A stretch of 64,000 nt of DNA from JAXGPP01 sp040766885 (GTDB lineage: Bacteria > Planctomycetota > Planctomycetia > Pirellulales > Thermoguttaceae), in NCBI GenBank assembly GCA_040766885.1, contig JAXGPP010000001.1:689911-753910 (forward strand). The letters are read 5' to 3'. The translations under genes and the position numbers were made by a program. The stretch's first letter is position 1. Every line of letters starts with the position of its first letter. Of this stretch, positions 25,744 through 36,400 are shown piece after piece. The notes under the pieces are model-generated. The model saw only the letters and a list, made by a program, of their open reading frames with translations. It had not been told where the DNA came from and ran no database searches.

Positions 25744-26619
25744 TCACTCCGTGGAAAACACCGAGCGGAGGAATCTCTGGTTGAGCGTATAGCTCTCGAC
25801 AACGCCCATGCCCTTACCCATTGCCCCTTCGAGCACCAGCCACCCGCTCCAGCCGATGTCATTGACTGCTTCCCGAACCTTGACGAAATCGACTCGCCCC
25901 TTGCCCAGAAGCGAATCGTTCTCCTTACAGTGGATCTCGCAGATCCGCTCACTGCCCAATAGCCGGATCTCCTTGTAGATGTCGTAACCCATCTTCTCCG
26001 AGTTTGCCACGTCGTAGTAGACCCGAACAGCCGGTGACCCAACGGCGTCAAGAATCCGCAGGTGATCTTCAGCGCTCATCCAGCTCTCGATGCCCAGCGA
26101 TACGCCAGCCTTCTCCGCAGCGGGAGCCACTTTCTTCAGGCGCGCGATCACCTCCTGCTGCAATTCCGGGCGGCCGTTGATGTCGCCGCTGCCGAAGAAC
26201 GCCAGGAGGACCACTTTCTGACTCATTTTCGACATTACGTCGACGCAGTCCTCCACCCACTTCTCCGCCTCGGGCGACGAGGCGTAGGGAATCGAATTCA
26301 GGATACCCATAGCCAGCGACCCGATCTCAACGCCATGCTGCCGGGCAGCTTCCCCGTATCGCCCGCGGGCTGCCTCGTTCCGCAGGTCGTTCGGTGCGCC
26401 GGGCGCGCCGAAACTTACCTGTACTCCGTCGAGACCGATTTCGGCGGCCACTCGCAGCGCTTCGGGATTACCCGCCTGCCCCAGCGACCAGTCGCACGCG
26501 CTAATCCTGAACCGCCGCTTCTCGCCCGACGCCAGAGCTCCGAGCGCGGGAGAAAAGGCCAGGGCCGCGCCGGCCGCCGTGGCCAGCGCCTGGCGGCGAG
26601 TGAGACGTGTTGCGTTCAT
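25744..26619 (-). CDS. Tat-exported TIM-barrel sugar phosphate isomerase/epimerase family protein
   Basis: A 291-residue AP-endonuclease-2 family (xylose-isomerase-like TIM-barrel) protein. The N-terminus MNATRLTRRQALATAAGAALAF is a Tat signal with the twin Arg, so it is exported folded. Core strands include DWSLGQAG, GLDGVQVSFGAP, VSLGIESWMSAEDH, VRVYYDVANSE and EIHCKENDS, which give the metal-binding Glu, Asp, His and Glu of the family. Members isomerise or epimerise keto-sugars; in planctomycetes such exported forms accompany Gfo/Idh/MocA proteins, and a set of these lies at 58-64 kb. The ATG at 26619 has GGAG upstream. Confidence 0.87.
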   Translation of the reverse strand: MNATRLTRRQALATAAGAALAFSPALGALASGEKRRFRISACDWSLGQAGNPEALRVAAEIGLDGVQVSFGAPGAPNDLRNEAARGRYGEAARQHGVEIGSLAMGILNSIPYASSPEAEKWVEDCVDVMSKMSQKVVLLAFFGSGDINGRPELQQEVIARLKKVAPAAEKAGVSLGIESWMSAEDHLRILDAVGSPAVRVYYDVANSEKMGYDIYKEIRLLGSERICEIHCKENDSLLGKGRVDFVKVREAVNDIGWSGWLVLEGAMGKGMGVVESYTLNQRFLRSVFSTE

Positions 26620-26707
26620 TGCTTGCTCCGAGTGACATTTCGCGACGATACGGGAAACTTGATACCCATGATAGCCGGTGACAGGACGGACGACAAACGC
26701 CCTCCAG

Positions 26708-27289
26708 TCAACGCCCGCGGCCGCGGTAGAGAGCCGATTCGGTCGCGACAAGGTCCATGGCCACGTCGTGTGCGAGCATCGGAACAGCGGGAAGGATCTG
26801 GCACTCGAAAGCAACACCGACGGTGGTTGCATCCGGCCGCAGGTTGCCGAGGAGCTTGTCGTAATAGCCCTTACCATGGCCGAGGCGCCCGCCGCGCCGG
26901 TCAAAGGCCAGTCCCGGCACGATCAGAAGATCGAGCTCGTCGGCCGGCACTTGTCGTTCGGGCAGGGCGCGCAGTTCCCGCTTCGGTTCCAGCAGCCCAA
27001 AGGTGCTCGGCGCCAGCTCGTCCAAGGCATTGAGTCGAAACAGTTCGAGCACGCCGGCGCGGCAATACGGCACCACGATGCGCTTCTGGTCTGCGCGGAG
27101 CCGTGGGAGAAACGGGCTCGTCTCGACTTCATCGCTGACGCCGATGTACGTCATCACCGTTGTCGCTTGACTGTAAACGGATAGCTCGAAGATCCAACGC
27201 CAGACCTCTCGGCTAACCGCTGCTTTGTCCGGCTGCTCGCGACGCATCGACTCCGCTCGGGCTCGTAGCTCCTGCTTGATCGCCCGCAT
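26708..27289 (-). CDS. 5-formyltetrahydrofolate cyclo-ligase
   Basis: A 193-residue enzyme converting 5-formyl-THF to 5,10-methenyl-THF with ATP. The signature is the C-terminal DLLIVPGLAFDRRGGRLGHGKGYYDK. Length is normal for the family with the ATG at 27289; the frame runs to 27520 across the terminator of the giant gene, so the longer form is unlikely. A GTG seven codons upstream is an alternative. It heads the minus-strand group that also contains the exported TIM-barrel protein, the E1-like protein and the MoaD-like protein. Confidence 0.95.
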   Translation of the reverse strand: MRAIKQELRARAESMRREQPDKAAVSREVWRWIFELSVYSQATTVMTYIGVSDEVETSPFLPRLRADQKRIVVPYCRAGVLELFRLNALDELAPSTFGLLEPKRELRALPERQVPADELDLLIVPGLAFDRRGGRLGHGKGYYDKLLGNLRPDATTVGVAFECQILPAVPMLAHDVAMDLVATESALYRGRGR

Positions 27290-27355
27290 GTCTGTCTGTT
27301 CAGATGCCACGAGGCCGTCTTTCTCTCTGGAATCCGGACTCAACCAAGAAACGTA

Positions 27356-27383
27356 CGGCGGGGACGAAACAGCGTCCCCGCCG
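27356..27383 (-). terminator. Strong hairpin after the giant gene
   Basis: A perfect 11-bp inverted repeat (CGGCGGGGACG at 27356-27366 with its complement at 27373-27383) and a 6-base loop. It starts 25 bp downstream of the stop codon of the 22.7-kb gene on the minus strand. The bases after the stem on that strand read TACGTTTCTTGG, which is only partly T-rich. It would end the giant transcript and separate it from the folate-gene group. Confidence 0.7.
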
Positions 27384-27408
27384 CAGCGTCTGATCGCAGA
27401 AATCCGTC

Positions 27409-30400
27409 TTACGGCTTCTTCCAGCCGCCCGTGCCGAGCACGGTCATCCAGGCGTCGACTGCGGCATCGATCTCCGACTTGTCCATGACATTGCTGGAGC
27501 GAGCCGTAGCGGTCTCGCACTTAGCCACTTCGTAGGCAAACTTGAGCACGGCATTGGAATCCAGGTTGGAGTACCGCAGCCAGCGGTAGCCGGCATCCCA
27601 GCCTAGGCTGTCGCTGTCCTTGACTTCCAGTAGCTCGTTGCCCATGCCGGGATCATCGAGGATCTTCACCGTGTCGTCACCCGTGCCCGTGTCGGCGTAC
27701 ACCTTGCCGAAGTACTTGGCGACGATCGCATACACGTCGTCCTGCTTCATCAACGTGTACCGGGTGTCGCCATTGGCCACGAAGGCGTCGCTGGCGTCGT
27801 CCATGCCATAGAGATAGGCTGTGTCGAGGCCCAGACGACGCTGCTTGTAGACCATCGACTGAACATAGTCGAACGACGTCGCCAGGAAGCTGTAGGTGTT
27901 CGCCGTGTTGGTCATCGTGGCATGGGTCGGCCAGGCATGCATCGTGTCGGCCCCGTTCCAGTCCTTGAACTTCACCACGTCGGCCCCACCCTTAGTGGAG
28001 TTGGCCTCGATGTCCTCGAACTGGCTAGCCCGGTTGAAGTACGTCAGGATCGGCGCCACCTCGTTGTACAACTCGCTCCTGAGCCCCATCCAGGCGAAGT
28101 CGTTCGGCTGCATGGTGACGAAGTCGACATCGGGCGAGTCGTTGAGGATCGCCTTGTCGCGGCCCTCGCGGTTCGCTACCGCCAGGATCCGCTCGAATCC
28201 GTCGGCGCTATTGAGATAGATCGGTTCCAGGTCGCTGGGCGCCAGCCGGGCGTCCATCGTGGCCGACAGCCGCTCGGCGGTCCACACGTCGTTGAACACC
28301 GAGTCGAACATCTTCACTTCGTCGTAGCCCGCGCCGCCGTGCAGCGTGAGGACTTCGCTGTCGGCCAGGTTCACCCGAACGTTGCCGTCGGTGATCCAGC
28401 CCGACTTGTAGCTCATCTCGCCGTAGTTGTCGGCGTCCGAGGCGTAGACCTCGGCGGTGTCGTCGCCGTCGCCGCCGTCGAAGTTGATCGTGTCGTAGTC
28501 GGCGCGGGCAAACTCGTGCTCCTGGCCATTGATGAGGATCGTCAGGAGCGTCTGTCCCAGGGTGGCCTGGAACTGGTCGTCGAGGTAGTCCCGCCCGGTG
28601 ACCGTGATCGTCCGGGTCGCCGAATTGGCCGAGACGAAGGTCTCGGGATTGGTGATCGTGACGCGGTAGTCCTCCACCTCGCCGTCGTTGGCCGTACCGG
28701 TGACGGTGGGGATGCCGGCCCTGGAGAAGCGGAAGCGGGCGTAGGTGTTGCCGAGCCGGGCGTCGGCCGGCACGTTGATGTTCAGCGAATTGCTGAACCG
28801 GTGCAGAGCCGCGCCGGCGAAGATCCGCTCCACTCCCTCTTCCCACACGCCGTTGCCGTTGAAGTCGATCCAGGCGTCCAGGACACCGTCGACCGAGGCG
28901 GCGACAGTGATCGAGGCGGTCTGGCCTGGCACCAGCGGGGTGTGGAACTCGACGCCGTCCTCATCATCGCTGATGGAGCTGTCGTCGCCGCCGGCCGTGA
29001 CACCCGGCACGCCATCGGGTTCGGCGTCGATGCTCGAACCGAGGTAGACTTCGGGATCGATCATGTGGCGGGCGCCGTCGCTAGCCAGGAGCGTCGGATA
29101 CATCGGATCGGGCGCGTCGCCGAAGTCGAGGCCGTACTGGCCGCCATCGTCGTTGAGGATCGCCACCGAAGCCAAGTCATCATCAATGTACGCCTCGTTC
29201 TTCGGAATTACCGTATCGAACGTGGCGCCGAGCAGTCGCACGAGGAAGTCCTCGTCCTGCTCCAGCCGCAGGTCGCCTTGCACGTACAAGGTGATTGTCG
29301 TGCTCATGCTGGGCTCCGTGGGCACCGAGAGCGCGACCTCGTAGTCCGTTCCGTCATGCCCCCTCCAGCCGATCATCGGCCGGCCATCGGTCAACAGGCT
29401 AACCTGCGGTCGCCATTCGCGGCCGGAAGTACCGGAGATGTTCTGGGGGGTCTGGCCCGAACCGAGCTCGTAGTGATAGACTTCCCAACGTCCTCCCACC
29501 GCCCGTGCCCACACCACGTTGTTGCCGGCAATCTGGGGATCGACGTCGCCGGCAGAGTGATTGGAGATGTTCACCGCCAGCGGGCTGTTCACGTGGCGAT
29601 GGAAGATCTCCGTGTTGCTCGATGACACGCGCGCTTCCCACACCACGTTGTCGCCGTAAACCTGTGGATCTTCATTTTGCGAGGCCGCACTGGTCGACAA
29701 TTGTCGCGTGAGGCCGCTGCTGCGATCATAGAGGAAGATGTGCGATTCATTGCCGATCTGGCTCTGCCACACAGCATAATCGCCGTCCATCTGCGGCCGC
29801 GAATCGTCGCCGGTTTGGCTGCTGCTGATGAGCAGCTTGCCCGGCGCCGCCACGTCGTACAGGAAGATGTCAGTGTCGCCGCCAACCGAATCATAGCCGG
29901 TCCAGACCACGATCTTGCCGGAGATCTGCGGCGTCATGTCGGCCACGAAATTGTCTGAGATGTTCAGCGGCGATGCGGTGCTGGCGAGGTCGATAAGGTA
30001 GATCTCGGCATCCTCGCCCGGTCCAGCCTTTGTCGCCCACACGGCGTGGGTGTCCGAAAGCTGCACGTCCTGGTCGTCGACCGCGTTGTCGCTCACCAGA
30101 CGCTTCGTCTTGGTGATCATGTTGTACTGGAAGATCTCGTAATCGCTTCCCTTGCCGACGTACCCCTCGGCCGGGTCGGGAACGCCCGACCAGAGAATGT
30201 ATGGCCCGTAGATGTTGGCGAAGCGATCATCCGTCTGGTTATTGGTCAACCGCTCGACCGTCCGCGTGCCGTCCGGATTGAGCGTGCCAAGATAGATCTC
30301 CCAATCGTTTCCGTCGTGCGACTCGAAGACGACGTGGTTCTGCCACACGTTGTAGCTGTAGTCGTTCCGGCTGTTGCCGGTCAGGAACGTTGTCGTCCAG

Positions 30401-33400
30401 ACATCGGTCGGCCGCGGTCCCGAAGGCATCGTGACCGTCCCGCTGGTCACCTGCTGGTAATCCTGGTCGGCCACCGTCGCCGTGCGGTCTTCGGTCCGAT
30501 AGTTCACGGTCACCGGCGCGCCGAACGATTCGGTGAGCACCAGCTCGACGTGAACCTGTTTCAGTCCGTAGTGGCCCTCCTCAACCCACTTATCCTTGAT
30601 CACGACGCGCGGAATCCGGTAGAAGCCGAAGTCCACATTGGCCACCTGGGCCGACGGATCAACGATCAGGGTGTAGAAGCCGTCGCGAACCGCGCTGGGG
30701 GCGACGCTGTGCGACCGCGCCGGCTGCAGGGCCGTCGTCCCCGCGTCGAAGCTGACCACGGTGTCAAGCACCACGACGTCGTACACGTTACGGGCGGTCA
30801 GCAACAGCCCACCTTCCTGCCCGCGCTCGGTGATGGCGTCGGCCATCTTCGCTGCCATGGCATCGACCGTGTCGCCGGCGGCGAACGGAACCGGATAGCT
30901 GCCAGCGGCCACACCGTCGCCGGAATCGAATTCGAACCGGACCGTCCGCACGCCATCGCTGATCGTGAACGTCTGTCCGTCACTGACCTGGGCGCCTGGT
31001 ACGGCCTGGATCGCTTCCAGGATGCCGCTCGGCGCACCCACCAGCGGAGTCGTCAAGTAGGGCGATGTCTGCACCCAGACCACCGTATCCGGGTTGATCG
31101 CCCGCACGAGTTGCCCGCCTTCATACAGTCCGGTGAACGAGTAGCGGCCGGTCTCGACAACCGAAGGCGTGCCGAGGTCGTCCGGACGCGTGAAAGTGTA
31201 GGGCTCAGTGAGCGGATCGATCTGCCCGTCCTGGTTCAGATCGAGGAACACCACGACATTCGCCAGTCCAGGTTCGTTCGGATCCTGCACGCCATTGGCG
31301 TTGAGGTCATCGAAGATGATGCCGTTGATCTCGGCGTCTTTCGCCACCAGGAAAACGCGGTAGTCTTCTACCTCGCCTTCCGGCGTCAATAGCGGCGCAG
31401 GCGCCGTTCCATACTGTGGCGTCGGATTGGCGGGGGTCGGCGCCGGGATCGGATCCTTGCTGAGGCGGAATCGGGCGTAGCTCACACCGGAACTCACGGT
31501 CGCCGGCACCGTGACCGTGAATTGGGTGCCATCGGCGCCGCCCGCATTGTTCACCAGGAACATGTTGGCGCTGACCTGCTCGTTGACCCCGTCCCAACGG
31601 CCGTCGGCGTTCCAGTCGATCCAGCCATTGAGATATGCACCGGCGTAGCCGTCGGGAATCATCGCTGCGACGTCGATCGTAATTACTTCCCCCGCACGGA
31701 GCGAAGTCTCTACCTCGCGCAGGGCGCCGTTGACGTGCCGCAGGAAGCGGATCCCGTCCTCGTCGTCGATCTGCGCCAGATCGTCGCCGATGCCAGCGTT
31801 CGGTTGGCCGTCGACTTCCGCGTCCACTCCGGCGCCGAGGTGGAAGTCCGGTACCACGAGGTGGCGCGCGCCGTTGTCGCTGCGGAGCGTCGGATATGGC
31901 GACGGAGCATCGCCGTAATCGACCGCACGTATCTCTACTCGATAGTCTTCTACCTCGCCTTCGGGGCTGTTGAAGTCCAACCCGGACGGGCTCGACACAC
32001 CGCGGTCGCTCAAGCGGAACCGGGCGTAGGTCTGACCGATCGTGACCTCGTTCGGCGCCGACGGCACGGGGATCAGCACCGTGTTCGGCCCGGGCCCCAC
32101 CGCCTGGCGGAAGTGCTCCACCGGGTCGTTCCAGTCGCCGTCGCCATTGAAGTCGATCCACACGTCGAGTACGCCCACCAACGAGGCGGTGACGGTGACC
32201 CGTGAGGTCAATCCTGGGATCAGCGGCTCGTCGAAGTTCACGCCGTCGTACGTGACGCCGTCTTCGTCATCCGGCTGTCCGGCCGGATTCAAGTCGTCGC
32301 CATCGGCCTTGAGCGTCGGCTGGCCGTCGTTTTCCCTGTCCACTCCGCTACCCAGGTACAACTGGCCGGCGATCACGTGGACCGCACCGCCGTTGGCCCG
32401 CAACGTTGGGTAAGTTGGCAGGACTGCCCGCAGCGCGTCGCCGTAGTCGACCTCGGTTACTGTGACCACGTAGTCCTCGACCTCGCCGCTGGGGAACGAC
32501 CCATCGGCATATCGGCCGGTCGGGCCGAGATCGGCGTTGGAGGTGCTGATGCGGAACCGGGCCACCGTATCACCGAACACCGCGGTGCCGGGCACGTCGA
32601 ACGCCCAACTGGCGCCGCTGTTGAGCCCGGCCACCACCGGCTTCGAGTCGAAAATCTGTTCACTCGCATCCCACAGACCGTCCTGGTTGAAATCGATCCA
32701 GGCGTCGAGGAATCCGGCCGCCGAAGCGACGAGCCGCACGCTCGCCTGGTAGCCGGGGATCATTACCACGTCGGACGCATACCGGGCACCGGGGAACATC
32801 CTCTCGAACGTCACCCCGTCCTCGTCGGCGTTGTCCCCGTGCGCCGCGACCAGGCGGCCGTCGGTGGCTGCCGCCGGCTGTCCGTCGTATTCCGAATCAA
32901 CCGACCCGCCGAGGAAGATGTCCGGTCCGGAAATCCCATCCTGATCGAGAACATGGACTGCACCGCCCTGACCACGCGTGGTCGCGTAGGCCGGCGATCC
33001 CGATCGCCAGGCGTCGCCATAATCCACTTCCTTGATCGTCACGATGTGGTCTTCGACCTCGCCGTTCCAGGCCAGGCCAGTTGGCGTGGCAATGCCCTCC
33101 CGCGTGAGACGGAAGCGGGCTACCGTGTCGCCGAACTTCACGTCCGGAACGTTCGCCGGCACGTTGACCATGACGGTCACCGAAGTCGTGCCGGCGGCGA
33201 TGTCGATCGCCGACAGCTTCTCACCCGGATCGAGCCAGTCGCCGTCGTCGTTGAAGTCGATCCACACGTCGAGCTTCGCAGCCGCGGAGCCGACCGTGAC
33301 CGGTACGATGATCCGGCCGGTGTAGCCGGGCACCAGCGGCGCGCTGGGATCGACATAGACCCCGCTCGGCGCTCCGCGCTCTTCGTCGTTGGGCGTGCCG

Positions 33401-36400
33401 AGGTTGTCATCGCCATTGGCCAGGTCGGCATTGGCGCTCGCCTGCGGCACGCGTTCGGCGTCGACGCTCGAACCGATATAGAGCCCGGCACCGTCGCGCG
33501 AATCCTCCGGATCGTCGTCGATAATGTGCACCGCACCGCTGGCGGCGTACGACGTCGGGTTGAGCTTGGTCGGATAGGTCGGATCGGCCGCATCGCCGAA
33601 GTCGGCCTGGTGGATCCACAGCCGGTAATCCTCCACTTCGCCGTCCGGTGCGACACCCATCGGTCCGAGATCGGCGACGGTCGACAGCCGGAAGCGGGCA
33701 AACGTTTCGCCGTAGTTCACCGAGGCATCGGTCGGCACGGTGAAGGTCAACGGTGCCGAGAAGTCGGTCACGTCAGCAAACACCCTTTCGCTGGCCGACC
33801 ACACCCCATCGCCGTTGAAGTCGACCCACGCGTTGAGAATGCCACCGGCCGTTGAGGCCGTTACCGTCACGCTCACGGTGCGTCCCGGGATGATCGGCTC
33901 GGAGGTGTCGATCACCACGCCGTCCTCGTCGTCGGGCGTGCCAGTCAGATCGTCGGCGTCGGCCAGCGACGAGGGCTGGCCGTTGGCCTCCGCATCCACG
34001 CTGCCACCCAGCCACAGGCCGCTCGTAAGTGCGTGGACCGCACCGCTCAAGGCCGGGTTTCCGGCCGGATCCCGCAGCACGGGATACCTGCTGGGCGCGT
34101 CGCCGTAATCCGCCTGATCGACGTACAGCAGGTAGTCCTCGACCTCGCCGTCGGGCACCAGGCCGGTGGGAGCCAAGCCGCCGCTCTTCGACACGCGGAA
34201 GCGGGCCATCAGGTCGCCGTACGCCACACCTTCGGGCACCAGGAAGGTCACCGAGTTGTCGCCGTTGACGGAGAGCGTCTGGCTCGCACCAAGCCACAGG
34301 TGCTCGCTGTACCCGCCGACAGTGTTGTCGTTCTCAAACACGCCGTTGCGGTTGAAGTCCATCCAGCCATCGAGCATGACGGTGCCCGAGGGGATCGTGG
34401 CGTTGACCATGATCGTGGTCTGGAGGCCCGCCAGAAGCGGAGCCACGAGGGTACGGGTCCCGTCGCGGTACAGCCGCTTGGTGGCCGGATCGTACGCCAG
34501 GCCGTCCTCATCGGCGCCGTCGCCGTCGGCCGCCGGGGTGGGCTGGCCGTCGTTCTCGCCGTCCACGGTCTGACCGAGCATGTAGCCCGAACCCAGGACA
34601 TGCGCCGGACCGTCATTGGCGTCGTTCACGCCCGAAGCGTCGTGCTTCGTCTTATAGCTGTCTGGCGCGTCGCCGTAATCCGCGTGGCTGACGACGAAGA
34701 TGTGGTCTTCCACTTCGCCATTCGGCGCCAGTCCTGTCGGCGAGAGTCCGCCGACGGTCGAAACGCGGAACCGAGCCTCGATCTTGCCGGGGGCCACGCC
34801 ATCGGGCACGCGGAACACGGGTAGGGTGTTGGCGCCGTTGACGATCGGCTGGCTCACTCCGCCCCACAAGTGCTCACCGGCGTCGAAGACGTTGTTGGCG
34901 TTGAAGTCCATCCACGCGTCGAGCAGGGCGGTCTGGCCGGTCGGCACCGTGGCATTGACCGCCACCGTGGCGTCGAAGCCGGGCACCATGTAGATCTGGG
35001 TGCCAGCGAACATCGGCACCATGGTCACGCCGCCGCCGTTTTCGTCCACTCCGTCGCCGATCGCTTCCTCGGCCACCGTCGGCTGGCCATTCTTCTCGGC
35101 GTCCGGCATCGCGCCCAGGTAAACGTTCGAGGCGCCCACAAGCACGTGCGCCGGGCCCGAATCGGCCAGCAGCGTCTGGAAGAAGTGATCGCCGTAGTCG
35201 GCCTGGCTGATCGAGACCGTGTAGTCCTCGACTTCGCCGTTGAGCCAGAATCCGTCCGGCGTCAGGCCGCCCTCGTGCGAGATGCGGAACCGGGCGTATG
35301 TGGCGCCCCATGCAGCCGACTCGGGCACCATGTACGCCACTTGCTGCGTCGACGGATCGACCGACTGGCTGACGCCTCCCCACAAATGCTCGTCGGCGCC
35401 AAACACGCCGTCCTGGTTGTAGTCGATCCAGCCGTCGAGTTCCGCGGCGGCCGACGCCCGGATGTTCAGCTTGGCCTCGTGTCCGGGCACCATTACATGG
35501 GTGTAACCGTTGAGTGTAAACAGCGGAGCGAAGAAGGGCGTCTCCGGCGTGTTGCCGTCCACCCGTTCGTCGTCCAGGCCGTTGGTGTCGTCACCTGTGG
35601 CGGTCACGTTGGCGACTGCATTATTCTCGCCGTCGATGCCGTCACCGAGGTAGATCGGGCCGGCGAGCGGCGTGCCATCGGCGGCCATGTCGTAGCCCAC
35701 CACGTGGGCCGGGCCGCCCTGGGCCCGGGTGGTGTTATAGGTCGTGCCCGATCCGCGCATCGCATCGCCGTAGTCGGCGGCGAAAATGTGGAAGCGGTAG
35801 TCCTCCACCTCGCCGTCGTTGGCCAGGCCGGTCAGTCCGAGATTGTTCTGCGTGCTGATGCGGAAGCGTGCAAACGTGAAGCCCGTCTGGGCGCTCAGTG
35901 GCACGTTCACCGTGATTGTCTGAGTGAAGTAGCCGGCCGAATCGCCGGTCACAACCATGTTCGGGATGATCTTCTCGCCGGCCTCCCAGATGCCGTTGGC
36001 ATTGAAGTCCAGCCAGCCGTTGAGGTATGCCGAGCCGCTTATTCCCACGTTACCAGTAACAATGATCTGGCTCGCGTAACCGGGTACCAGCGGCGTCAGC
36101 GGTGCGATGGTGACGCCGTCTTCATCGTCCACTCCGCCCACCGGATTGAGATCATCGCCGTCGGCCAGCGCGCTGGTAAACGGCCGCACCTCGTCGTCCA
36201 CCAGCGTGCCCAACACCGGGCCGCCGGGGATCAGGCTGTGGCGGGGACCGTCGTCCTCGCGAAGCGTCGGGTAACCGGCAGGCGCGTCGCCGTAATCCTC
36301 CACGTAGGGCAGGATGGTGACCGAGTGGTCCTCCACTTCGCCGTCCGGGGCCGCTCCGCCCACACCCAGATCCTGCACCGTGCTGATGCGGAAGCGGGCG

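Noticed and set aside
27922..33855. Several long plus-strand frames (567, 448 and 492 residues)
   Set aside because: They are antisense to the C-terminal half of the giant protein; the alternative frames have no motifs, no promoter and no ribosome binding sites.
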